The position numbers and the translations under genes are program-made. Positions 9,403 to 17,427 of a stretch of DNA of 64,000 nt are shown piece after piece (within the stretch, counting starts at the first letter, position 1; each line of letters starts with the position of its first letter). The notes beneath the pieces were generated by a model. The model saw only the letters and a list, made by a program, of their open reading frames with translations, had not been told where the DNA came from and did not search any database. The DNA comes from CBDBBY01 sp965205055 (GTDB taxonomy: Bacteria > Pseudomonadota > Alphaproteobacteria > Rhodobacterales > Rhodobacteraceae), in assembly GCA_965205055.1 (NCBI GenBank), contig OZ242030.1:2604001-2668000 (forward strand), given 5' to 3'.

Positions 9403-10107
9403 CCTCGAAGCGAAAGTTGTCCTGGTTCCTGGCCTCCTGTCGGATGGTCGCGTTTGGAAGTCTGTCGAAGATGCCTTGCCCGACGGTCAATGCTATCTGG
9501 CTGATGTCAAACAGGACGCCACCATTGAAGCGATGGCAGCGAGGATTCTCAACGAAATCGAAGGGCCCATGGCAGTTGTTGGACACTCGATGGGCGGACG
9601 GGTTGCGATGGAGGTCGCACACCAGGCTCCTTAACGGGTTCTTGGCCTTGTGCTAGCCAACACCGGGCACCACCCACTGAAACCCGGAGAAACAGAAAAA
9701 CGCCAAGCTAAGATTGACTATGGATACAGTGACTTTGAGGGGATGGTTCGAGAATGGCTTCCGCCTATGGTCGCCGCCAGCCGTCACAACGACAAGGCTC
9801 TCATGGCAAACCTGTCAGACATGGCTCTAGAAATTGGCCCTGAGGTTCACGAACGGCAGATCAAGGCGTTGGTCGCCAGACCAAATGCTGGTGAATACAT
9901 CTCTAAGATTGCTTGCCCGATTTTGCTGCTGGCTGGTACTGAAGATATTTGGTCACCTGCGGCCCAGCACCGGGAGATCAAAGATATGGCCAGAAATGCC
10001 CGACTTCAGATTTTGAGAATGCGGGTCACTTTCTACCGGTTGAGCAACCTGATGCGGTGGCACGGTCAGTGTCAAACTGGCTTGCTGTACTGAAAAAAGT
10101 TGGTTGA
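9386..10107 (+). pseudogene. Alpha/beta hydrolase pseudogene (nonsense codon plus frameshift)
   Basis: Begins MTGKSNLEAKVVLVPGLLSD with the nucleophile elbow GHSMGGRVAMEVAHQAP, then meets an in-frame TAA at 9632-9634. The same frame continues as RVLGLVLANTGHHP..., so the stop is a point change within the domain. Near 10015 a single missing base shifts the frame. The alternative frame restores ENAGHFLPVEQPDAVA, which holds the expected catalytic histidine, and ends at 10105-10107. It overlaps the ThDP gene by 17 bp and was clearly the last gene of that operon. Family: carboxylic-ester or C-C bond hydrolase (MhpC-like fold). Either decayed or affected by assembly errors. Confidence 0.8.
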
Positions 10108-10145
10108 CCCGCCCCGTCCTGGCGGGCCAACAAGTCAGAGTAATT

Positions 10146-11051
10146 TCAAGCAGCGTGGGCGTCGTACCACTCCACCATCTCTTCGGGATGATCAGAGAAG
10201 TACTGATACCCACGGAATTGTTGGGTAGTGCCTTCGATCCATTTTAGCTTCTTGTCTTCGACGGGGATGGCATCAAACACGCCTTGCACGTCTTCCTCGG
10301 CATAGGTGAAGGCGTCGTCGCGCACCTGAGCCACAAATGTTGGCATGGTCACGTAGGGCGCATCCAACTGAGGCGAGGAATCCTCGATCCGGAACCCCCA
10401 GATTTCGCGGTAGTGCTTCGCAAAGGCATCGTAGCCCTTTTGTCCGAGACGCATGTTTTTGCTAAGCTTGCGAACCAGCGCATCGCCTGAGATCGGTTGC
10501 AACAGCATCATCGATTTGACGCCTTCAAAGGCTTCGGGGTGTTTATTCATAGCGACCAACGTCGAGTTTCCGCCCAAGCACATGCTGAACAGATGAATTT
10601 CCATGTCCTTAGTCTTCGCGTTGGATCGCACAAAATCCAACGATCCAAGCACATCTTTGTACTCAAACAAGCTTGGATTGTATCCGCCGTTTTGGCCTAG
10701 TGCGCTCGTGCCGTGATTCCTCAAATCGTAGCAAAGAACGTTGTACCCAGCCTCGACCAAGGCTTTGTAATGTGGCAGGAAATTTACTTCGAAACCTCCA
10801 GCATTGCGCCACCCCTTCAAATGGCCTGCGTACCCATAACGGTTCGCCGGCGAAAAATGATTGCTGATAACGATCTTGTTTGAAGGTTCCTTAGCCGGGA
10901 GGTACCAGCCTTCCAAGGCGATCCCGTCTGTAGCAGGAAAGGTAACCTCTTCGAACTCTAGCCCATACTCGTCAGGGCGGCGGTAGATTGGGGACCTGCG
11001 GGATTCCGCGATCATCTTTGCGACACGTCTCATTATGAAATTCGCGATCAT
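10146..11051 (-). CDS. Alpha/beta hydrolase with Cys nucleophile elbow
   Basis: A 301-residue hydrolase. The elbow reads FSMCLGGNST, so the expected nucleophile position is Cys rather than Ser, as in dienelactone hydrolases (G-x-C-x-G-G). An upstream SNHFSPANRYGY oxyanion-type loop and a C-terminal WIEGTTQQFRGYQYF segment with no clear terminal His complete what can be seen. ATG 11051 is chosen because GAAGGAGAA lies directly before it on the minus strand. It is divergent from a TetR gene with ~120 bp between them. It may replace the broken hydrolase next door. The substrate is unknown. Confidence 0.75.
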   Translation of the reverse strand: MIANFIMRRVAKMIAESRRSPIYRRPDEYGLEFEEVTFPATDGIALEGWYLPAKEPSNKIVISNHFSPANRYGYAGHLKGWRNAGGFEVNFLPHYKALVEAGYNVLCYDLRNHGTSALGQNGGYNPSLFEYKDVLGSLDFVRSNAKTKDMEIHLFSMCLGGNSTLVAMNKHPEAFEGVKSMMLLQPISGDALVRKLSKNMRLGQKGYDAFAKHYREIWGFRIEDSSPQLDAPYVTMPTFVAQVRDDAFTYAEEDVQGVFDAIPVEDKKLKWIEGTTQQFRGYQYFSDHPEEMVEWYDAHAA

Positions 11052-11171
11052 TTCGTTCTCCTTCATCACCACACCACCGGCGGTGATTTACATCCATATC
11101 GAATCTGTACAGTTGTATTTTACATTCTTATCCTAATTGTCAAGTCGTAAAGTCTGATATAAATCCACCTC

Positions 11172-11756
11172 ATGACCAAACATGAACAAATCTCAATGTC
11201 TGACACCGAACAGAAGATCGTTGATGCAGCGATTCAGTGTTTCGTTCGGTTTGGAGCCACAAAGACGTCAATGAATGACATCGCCCGTGCCGCAGGGGTA
11301 TCGAGGCAAACGCTCTACGATTTGTTTGGCAGCAAGGATGAGTTGATCCGAGCATCCATCAGGCAGATCAGCCTGCAATCAATGGTTGCCATCGAAGACC
11401 GCCTTGCAGGCTGTCATACTTTGGCGGATCGGTTGGATGTTTATCTTGAAGAAACCACAATCAAGTCATTCGAGCTTTTGCAAACAGCAGGTGACCCAGA
11501 GGACCTTATCAGTGGACACAACGCAGCCGGTGCCGCAGCCATTGAGGAATCGCGGGAAATGCAAAGAAAACTCGTTTCCGCCATTTTAGTCGCAAGCGGC
11601 CTGAGTAGAGAGGATCGCCAAACAGAGGCCATTGCCGGTTTCGTTGTCTCCACAGCCATGGGACTAAAATCCGTGAAAGACCGATCCGAACTGGATGCTC
11701 TTATCAAAACGTTCAAAGAGGCGGTCGTTGCACTGGCTACGAAAACGACGCACTAG
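11172..11756 (+). CDS. TetR-family transcriptional regulator
   Basis: A 194-residue protein with an N-terminal TetR helix-turn-helix (SMNDIARAAGVSRQTLYDLFGSKDEL, residues ~35-60) and a variable all-helical ligand domain. An alternative start at residue 9 (MSDTEQ) is possible. It is divergent from the Cys-type hydrolase. The intervening 120 bp contains a TACA-GT-TGTA palindrome (11108-11117) that could be its operator. Likely a local repressor of the hydrolase. Confidence 0.82.
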   Translation: MTKHEQISMSDTEQKIVDAAIQCFVRFGATKTSMNDIARAAGVSRQTLYDLFGSKDELIRASIRQISLQSMVAIEDRLAGCHTLADRLDVYLEETTIKSFELLQTAGDPEDLISGHNAAGAAAIEESREMQRKLVSAILVASGLSREDRQTEAIAGFVVSTAMGLKSVKDRSELDALIKTFKEAVVALATKTTH

Positions 11757-11759
11757 ACA

Positions 11760-12668
11760 TCACTGGAATTGAGGCGACTGGCTTCGAACAGCATTCGCAA
11801 CCAAATCTCTAAACCATTTGTGTACAGCAGACCCGTGAGTTCGGGTCGTCCATACAAGATCAACCTGCAAAGAACTCGCAAACGGCAGGTCGGTGACATG
11901 CAAACTTGGTTCCAACGTTTGTGCATACAGACGCGGAACGATGGCAATCAGATCGGTGCCTTGGATTATTCGCTGAACATCGCCGGGGCTCGGGACTCTA
12001 ACAATTGCGGGTCTGCGTTCCTTCGCCAGAGAGTCGAGTTGCACCAGATAGTCGGAAGTCCAGTCCTCACCATACGACACCTCAACCATATTTGCGCTAA
12101 GTATGTCTTCTAGGCTGGGCCTGACCGCCGACAATTGATGGGCTGGGTCCATTACACAGACATACTCGTCGCGAAAAAGGGTCCGGCAATACTGATGTTC
12201 AGTTTCTTCCCGCATCGGCCCGATCAAAAGATCGGCCATACCATCTGCGATTAGCTTTGGGCCATCTGTCCCGGCCTGTAAGACTGTCAACCGGGCCAAC
12301 GGTGCTGCATCGCGCAATGATCTGACGATCTTGGGAATGACAAAGCTGCGTTCAAAGAAATTGCAACTGATCCGAAACGTACGGTCGATGCGATCCGGTT
12401 CAATCTTTGCGGGCGCAACCATCGTTTCGAAACCAGACAGTAGAGCCTCACTTTCGGACACAATTTCGGTGCATCGATCCGTCGGAACAATTCCTCCGCC
12501 CTGACGAATGAACAACGGGTCGTCAAAGGACTTTCGAAGGCGGTCTATGGTGTAGCTGACCACGGATTGACTTAGACCAATGCCTTCACCTGCTGCGGAA
12601 AATGACCGTTGCCGAAAGACAGCGCACAGCACCTTTAAGCTAAAAAAGTCGATCTTCTGTGGGTCCAT
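11760..12668 (-). CDS. LysR-family transcriptional regulator
   Basis: A 302-residue protein with an N-terminal LysR helix-turn-helix (RSFSAAGEGIGLSQSVVSYTI) and a PBP-like effector domain. It lies convergent to the TetR gene (4-bp gap) and divergent from the O-demethylase/dioxygenase pair at 12826. The ~157-bp shared upstream region makes that pair its probable target. The NodD/PcaQ-like N-terminus (DFFSLKVLCAVFRQRS) is compatible with an aromatic-acid effector, but that is inference. Confidence 0.83.
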   Translation of the reverse strand: MDPQKIDFFSLKVLCAVFRQRSFSAAGEGIGLSQSVVSYTIDRLRKSFDDPLFIRQGGGIVPTDRCTEIVSESEALLSGFETMVAPAKIEPDRIDRTFRISCNFFERSFVIPKIVRSLRDAAPLARLTVLQAGTDGPKLIADGMADLLIGPMREETEHQYCRTLFRDEYVCVMDPAHQLSAVRPSLEDILSANMVEVSYGEDWTSDYLVQLDSLAKERRPAIVRVPSPGDVQRIIQGTDLIAIVPRLYAQTLEPSLHVTDLPFASSLQVDLVWTTRTHGSAVHKWFRDLVANAVRSQSPQFQ

Positions 12669-12825
12669 CTCTTCCTATCCACCTGCTTTCACTACACTAT
12701 CAGTTTTCTTGATTTTGACAATCAACGCCATGGGATTGATGGATTTTACCGGGTCTGGAATACCGAAATGGAACAATCGGTATCACGCCTGTCGTGATGT
12801 CGAAATAATTGCTTGGAGGACCACT

Positions 12826-14232
12826 ATGCCCAGTTTGACCGATGTCATGGCCAATCACAAAAACCCGGTAGAGATGCTGCGAAACTCGAAACTAGGGATG
12901 TACGTCTACCCAGTCGTGGCACCGGAATTCCAGAACTGGCGGACCGAACAGGCTGCTTGGCGGGACAAGGCGGTCCTCTTCGATCAATCCCATCACATGG
13001 ACGAGGTGATCGTCGAGGGGCCGCAGGCCGAAGAATTTCTCGCCTACCATGGCATCAACAGCTTCGCGAATTTCGATCTTGGTCGCGCTAAACACTATGT
13101 GCCTGTGACGCCAAATGGACATGTCATCGGAGACCACATCATCTTCCGTGAACGTCAGGACAAGTTCATTTTGGTTGGCCGTGCTCCCACCAGCAACTGG
13201 CTGATGTTTGCAGCAGCGTGGGGTAAGTGGAACGTACGCTTGCGTTACGATCCGCGCTCTCCCAGCCGTCCTGATGGCGAACGAGTCTTGCGTGAACACT
13301 ATCGCTACCAAATTCAGGGCCCTGATGCCCCGAAAATCTTCGAAAAAATGAACGGTGGCCCGATCCCTGAGATCAAATTCTTTCATGTGGATTGGATCAA
13401 CATCGGGCCGATGAAGGTTCAGGCTCTGCGTCATGGCATGGCCGGTGCACCTGGTCTCGAAATCTGGGGGCCCTCAAAAGACAAGTCTTACATTCACGCC
13501 ACGATCCTCCAGGCTGCACGTGATGCCGGGGTAGAGTTGGTTGAATGCGGCAGCAGGGCCTATGCGACCAATACGCTAGAGTCCGGTTGGATACCTTCGC
13601 CGCTTCCCGGCATCTACACAGGCGACGGAATGCTTGCCGACTATCGCGATTGGCTGGGTGCGGACAGTTATGAGGCCAACGGACCCATCGGCGGGTCATT
13701 CGTTTCGGACAATATAGAAGACTATTACGTCAACCCGTTCGAGCTTGGATATGATTTCTACATCGGCTGGAAAAAGGATGATTTTGTCGGAAAGACTGCA
13801 CTGGCCGCGATGAAGGACAGCCCGAAGAACCGCAAAAAGGTCACCTTTGAGTGGAACCGAGAAGACGTTTTGAAAGTCATTACCTCTGCTTTCGAAGAGG
13901 GTACCCCCTACAAGTGGATCGATTTCCCGATGTCGAACTATGCCTCATCCAGTGCCGACATGGTGCTGCGGGATGACAAAATGGTCGGGATGAGCATGTT
14001 CTCTAGCTATTCTTGGAACGAACGCTCAATGCTCAGTCTTGGCGTCGTATCCCAGGACGTGCAAGTCGGCGACGTGTTGACTATGAAGTGGGGGGAAACT
14101 GACGACACCGCCAAGACCTCTGCCGAGCCACACAAGCAGGCCGAAATTCGTGTTCGGGTCAGCCCGACCCCGTTTTCTAAGGAGGTCCGGGAAAACTACG
14201 CTGACAGTTGGCGTACCAAGGGTGACGCCTAG
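12826..14232 (+). CDS. Tetrahydrofolate-dependent O-demethylase (LigM/DesA-like, GcvT fold)
   Basis: A 468-residue aminomethyltransferase-fold protein, close in length to the sphingomonad LigM/DesA enzymes. These move the methyl of vanillate, 3-O-methylgallate or syringate to tetrahydrofolate. Visible family features are the start NSKLGMYVYPVVAPEFQNW, the LFDQSHHMDEVIVEGPQA segment, RHGMAGAPGLEIWGP and YEANGPIGGSFVS. ATG 12826 follows TTGGAGGACC, so the longer in-frame extension to 12580 is rejected. It pairs with a ring-cleavage dioxygenase 12 bp downstream: demethylation to a catechol, then ring opening. The specific methoxyarene is not determinable from sequence alone. Confidence 0.85.
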   Translation: MPSLTDVMANHKNPVEMLRNSKLGMYVYPVVAPEFQNWRTEQAAWRDKAVLFDQSHHMDEVIVEGPQAEEFLAYHGINSFANFDLGRAKHYVPVTPNGHVIGDHIIFRERQDKFILVGRAPTSNWLMFAAAWGKWNVRLRYDPRSPSRPDGERVLREHYRYQIQGPDAPKIFEKMNGGPIPEIKFFHVDWINIGPMKVQALRHGMAGAPGLEIWGPSKDKSYIHATILQAARDAGVELVECGSRAYATNTLESGWIPSPLPGIYTGDGMLADYRDWLGADSYEANGPIGGSFVSDNIEDYYVNPFELGYDFYIGWKKDDFVGKTALAAMKDSPKNRKKVTFEWNREDVLKVITSAFEEGTPYKWIDFPMSNYASSSADMVLRDDKMVGMSMFSSYSWNERSMLSLGVVSQDVQVGDVLTMKWGETDDTAKTSAEPHKQAEIRVRVSPTPFSKEVRENYADSWRTKGDA

Positions 14233-14244
14233 AGGGGGACCGCC

Positions 14245-15288
14245 ATGGGAATTCCGACGAACCCATCCTTTGATCTTGCGCACCTCGGCCATGTCGAGGT
14301 GCTGACCAACAAATTCGACGAAAGCCTCGATTTTTTCACCAGGGTCTATGGTTTGAAGCTGTCTGCACAGGAAGGCGGCAGCGCCTATTTGCGGGCCTGG
14401 GACGACTATGAGTTCTGCACTCTCAAGCTCACTAGATCAGAAACGACCGGCGTGGCCCATATCGGCTATAGGGCGTCTTCGCCTGAGGCGCTCAAAGTCC
14501 GCGTCGCAGCCATAGAGGCCAGCGGCTACAAAACCCACGGTTGGGTCGAAGGCGACCTTAGCCATGGAAGCGCCTTTCGGTTTGAGGACCCTTTTGGCCA
14601 TGTATTTGAGGTCTACTACGACACGAAACGTGCCCCAAAGGATGACCCCTCGGCACTAAAGAACATGGCCAGCCGCATGACTGGTGCCGCTCCACGCCGG
14701 ATCGATCACTTAAATCTACTCGCCGAGGACGTAACCGAGTTCCGCCGCTTCATGGAAACCTGTTTGGGTAGCCGGGTGACGGAAATGATCCAGCTTGACA
14801 GCGGTCGTGTCGGCGGGTGCTGGTTCACCGTTAACAACAGGACCTATGACCTCGCCTGCACCGAGGAACATGGAGGTGGTCACGGTAGGTTCCACCATGT
14901 GACCTTTGCCACCGATCAACGCGAAGACATTCTCAGGGCGGCGGACATCTTGCGTCGCGACGGCAGCTACGATCAGCTCAGAACGACAGGTCGAACCCTC
15001 GAAATGATGCAATCGGACGCGCTTTCGCAGACCGGAATTGCCCATCAGATCTGCGGGGATGACACGTTGTTCGACATCTTCTTCACAAATGCCCCTTGCC
15101 GAGATTTCCACACGGCAAAGCACGACGATCAGCGACGGAACGCCGTTTGCAACGACGTCCTGCGAAAACACGGCGTGTTCAAGTCTCCGGGAAAGCTCTG
15201 CCAATCCTTGGCGATCACGGATGCCGATCTTGAACAGAGCAAGGACGCTGCATGGGCGGCGGCGCAATCGATTGCGTCAATCTGTTAG
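14245..15288 (+). CDS. Extradiol-type ring-cleavage dioxygenase (VOC superfamily)
   Basis: A 347-residue two-module vicinal-oxygen-chelate protein. The N-terminal module (HLGHVEVLTNKFDESLDFFTRVYGL) is structural. The C-terminal module supplies two likely iron histidines, in DHLNLLAEDV and HHVTFATD. The third ligand, usually Glu in a motif like NRVEVF, is not clear: the aligned segment is TLFDIFFTN, with Asp. The C-terminal ~110 residues look unlike typical catechol 2,3-dioxygenases. A ribosome site (AGAGGGGGAC) precedes ATG 14245, 12 bp after the O-demethylase. Predicted to open a catechol or gallate-like ring; activity is uncertain because of the altered third ligand. Confidence 0.72.
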   Translation: MGIPTNPSFDLAHLGHVEVLTNKFDESLDFFTRVYGLKLSAQEGGSAYLRAWDDYEFCTLKLTRSETTGVAHIGYRASSPEALKVRVAAIEASGYKTHGWVEGDLSHGSAFRFEDPFGHVFEVYYDTKRAPKDDPSALKNMASRMTGAAPRRIDHLNLLAEDVTEFRRFMETCLGSRVTEMIQLDSGRVGGCWFTVNNRTYDLACTEEHGGGHGRFHHVTFATDQREDILRAADILRRDGSYDQLRTTGRTLEMMQSDALSQTGIAHQICGDDTLFDIFFTNAPCRDFHTAKHDDQRRNAVCNDVLRKHGVFKSPGKLCQSLAITDADLEQSKDAAWAAAQSIASIC

Positions 15289-15614
15289 CTGACGACAGTG
15301 GAATGCGGGAACGCAGGCGGACTTGCGCAAGCCAACTACCGGCTCCCCTTGCCATGGAGCCTTTGCGTCGGTGTTGGTCCGCTTTCGGTGCTTCTTTTTC
15401 GTAGGGACGCCGCGCAGACCAGTTGATTCGGGTTCCTCCCTTATTCGGCAGGTTTGAGAGACATGAACGGCGTCGAAGGGCTACTCAATGACGACGCTGC
15501 GATCGGCAGAGACATGCCTGACCACGACGCAAAAGGAACGGCGCGCGCTCATTGGCCTCAAGGTCATTTGTTGATCAAGCCACAATCTGCCCGGCCAACG
15601 ATTGCCAATCAGCG
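15289..15614. other. Intergenic stretch without recognisable genes
   Basis: About 325 bp between convergent genes, the dioxygenase (+) and the toxin/antitoxin operon (-). No ORF with coding character, no tRNA and no strong terminator hairpin with a T tract was found by eye. Confidence 0.5.
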
Positions 15615-16028
15615 TTATTGATCGGCAAGTGAGCTTTGATCTGCTCGCTGTCCCTGCGGATTTCTGACAAGCAGTTCACCTGCACTGAATGCTTTGCCGT
15701 TGATTTCGATCTCCACACTTATGAACCCGGATTTATGCACTTCTGCAGGTATTCTGGTCCAAGTTAGTGACAGCGGTCCCGAATTGTCGATCACATCGAT
15801 TTCCGCACTCATTCTAATTTTTTTTTCGACGCCGGGAAAGGCGATCTTTATGACAAACGGATGCTTGCCAGTATCGAATCCTGTTGCTTGTATCCAGATG
15901 CCAAGCGGAAACTGAGCTGGCAACGCAATCGGAACCAGATCATCCATATACACGCCGACTAGAAGCGCTTTTCCATTGTCTTCTCGACGAATATCGTCGC
16001 AGAAGACTGTTCTAGCTTCAATTTGCAC
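15615..16028 (-). CDS. Conserved hypothetical protein, third gene of a toxin/antitoxin-like operon
   Basis: A 137-residue soluble protein, predicted beta-rich, beginning MQIEARTVFCDDIRREDNGK and containing LVGVYMDDLVPIALPAQFP. The pattern resembles the small DUF6941-like family, whose function is not known. It overlaps the upstream XRE gene by 11 bp, so it is translated from the same message. It has no catalytic motif or membrane segment. Its fixed place behind a HigBA-like pair suggests a helper or cargo role at the island edge. Confidence 0.6.
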   Translation of the reverse strand: MQIEARTVFCDDIRREDNGKALLVGVYMDDLVPIALPAQFPLGIWIQATGFDTGKHPFVIKIAFPGVEKKIRMSAEIDVIDNSGPLSLTWTRIPAEVHKSGFISVEIEINGKAFSAGELLVRNPQGQRADQSSLADQ

Positions 16029-16452
16029 TGATCATACTTTTATTTTGCGATGAGCCTGTCCTCGACATCTCCGCTTCCTGCTCCCAAACAAATGCGGTCG
16101 AGTGGCTAGATTGTAGCAACACTTCGGATTTTTTGCGTGTCTTCACTTCCATGGCTGGATGATTTGCTCTGTCAACGCCGTCATGCTGAATTTTTGAGAA
16201 CGTGATATCTGGACGCAGCCCCAAAACCCAAGAAACGTCGCCGATTGTCCTCAATGTGAGATTTCCCCGTCCATTTATAATCCGGGAAAACGTGGACTTA
16301 TCGACTCCCATCTGATCTGCAACTTGGGACTGGGTAAGATTTTTTTCTCTTTTTGCCGTAATTACAGCTTTTACCAATGCTCTGTTGACTCGACCCATGA
16401 ACCGACCAGTCGCCCTCTCTTTCGGGCTCATATTCAGACTAAATAACTTCAT
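16018..16452 (-). CDS. XRE-family DNA-binding protein (HigA-like antitoxin)
   Basis: A 144-residue protein. An XRE helix-turn-helix sits at residues ~30-85 (NLTQSQVADQMGVDKSTFSRII), followed by a basic, probably disordered C-terminus. It overlaps the preceding toxin-like gene by 14 bp and the following gene by 11 bp. The toxin-first, XRE-second order is typical of HigBA. It probably neutralises the toxin and autoregulates the operon. Confidence 0.72.
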   Translation of the reverse strand: MKLFSLNMSPKERATGRFMGRVNRALVKAVITAKREKNLTQSQVADQMGVDKSTFSRIINGRGNLTLRTIGDVSWVLGLRPDITFSKIQHDGVDRANHPAMEVKTRKKSEVLLQSSHSTAFVWEQEAEMSRTGSSQNKSMISAN

Positions 16453-16921
16453 TTATTGATTCTCCTTCTACGAACGACGGCTCATCAAAACCAAAACCCC
16501 GCCGATCTTTAACGCATTGATTTCTGTACCCAGCGTACAAGCTGAATTTTTTACAGCGCGCCGCCTGATCCACAGCTGAAATGATGAAGACGCCTTTGCG
16601 CCAGAACCAACCGAAAAATCGCAAATCTGCGGTGCGCAACTCCCATACCCCTTCCCTTGGAGGTCGCATCACGTGCGGCGGCCAATCGCCCTCAATTACG
16701 CCACCCGAAACAAATGTGTAGAAGAGGTCGTCAGCTTGCAGCATCGGCGATTGGGCGTTTTCATGATACCCGTCAGCATCCAAACCTTCCAACTTGTCGT
16801 TCATCCACTGCACCGCCCGCGGCATGGCATAAAGCAACCGCTGTTCCTGCTCGGCCGCGTCCAAACCCCCGTCGATCTTGTGGAGCAAACCCTCGGCGAC
16901 CGCGTCACTTGGCGTTGGCAT
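16439..16921 (-). CDS. HigB/Gp49-like (RelE-superfamily) toxin candidate
   Basis: A 160-residue protein. The C-terminal half (GVWELRTADLRFFGWF..KGVFIISAVDQAARCKK) follows the RelE/Gp49 pattern of ELR, lR-f, an aromatic pair and a basic helix. The N-terminal ~70 residues are an unusual extension. It is the first gene of a three-gene overlapping operon with an XRE protein, and a decayed copy lies at 1-282. RelE-superfamily toxins cleave mRNA on ribosomes. The placement next to tRNA-Ser fits an island-stabilising addiction module. Toxicity is inferred. Confidence 0.58.
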   Translation of the reverse strand: MPTPSDAVAEGLLHKIDGGLDAAEQEQRLLYAMPRAVQWMNDKLEGLDADGYHENAQSPMLQADDLFYTFVSGGVIEGDWPPHVMRPPREGVWELRTADLRFFGWFWRKGVFIISAVDQAARCKKFSLYAGYRNQCVKDRRGFGFDEPSFVEGESINEVI

Positions 16922-17054
16922 TTATGTCAACCTCAAACATTTTTCAAGTGCGGCCTAACGTAGCCTTGACAGCTATTCGCGAACGTGAGCAAACAAATAA
17001 GCGAACATTAATAGAACAATCCAAACGCACTTCAAGTGCACAAATGCAGGGTGA

Positions 17055-17144
17055 TGGCGGAGACGAAGGGATTCGAATCCTCGAGGCGGTTTCCCGCCTG
17101 CTCCCTTAGCAGGGGAGCGCCTTCGACCGCTCGGCCACGTCTCC
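17055..17144 (-). tRNA. tRNA-Ser (GCT anticodon)
   Basis: The minus strand reads GGAGACG acceptor stem, the D arm GCCGAGCGGTCGAAGGC, anticodon stem CTCCC/GGGAG with loop CTGCTAA (anticodon GCT, 17108-17110), a long variable arm (GGCGG..CCGCC), T arm with GGATTCGAATCC, and an encoded CCA end. The long variable arm and anticodon identify it as a serine tRNA for AGC/AGU. Its last 17 bases are duplicated at 417-433. Confidence 0.95.
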
Positions 17145-17427
17145 GATAGCCTCATAAACCTGCATTGCCGTTGTCGGCAAGCGCGTTTTCGGAAACCGGG
17201 GAATTCGCGACAATTTCCGGCGAATACGACCGTTCCGACCGGGAACTTGACGGCGTCGGCCTGTTTCGCCCGGGCGGAGCTTGGCCTTTTGCCCACCGCA
17301 GGTTTGGAGATCCAAGATCGCCATCCGTTCAAGATCTGGAACGCAAAGTACAAATATAGCCACTTTTTCGACCGAAATTGCGACGGTAAATCTAACTCGG
17401 AGAACCGAACACAGAGAAAGGCCAGGC

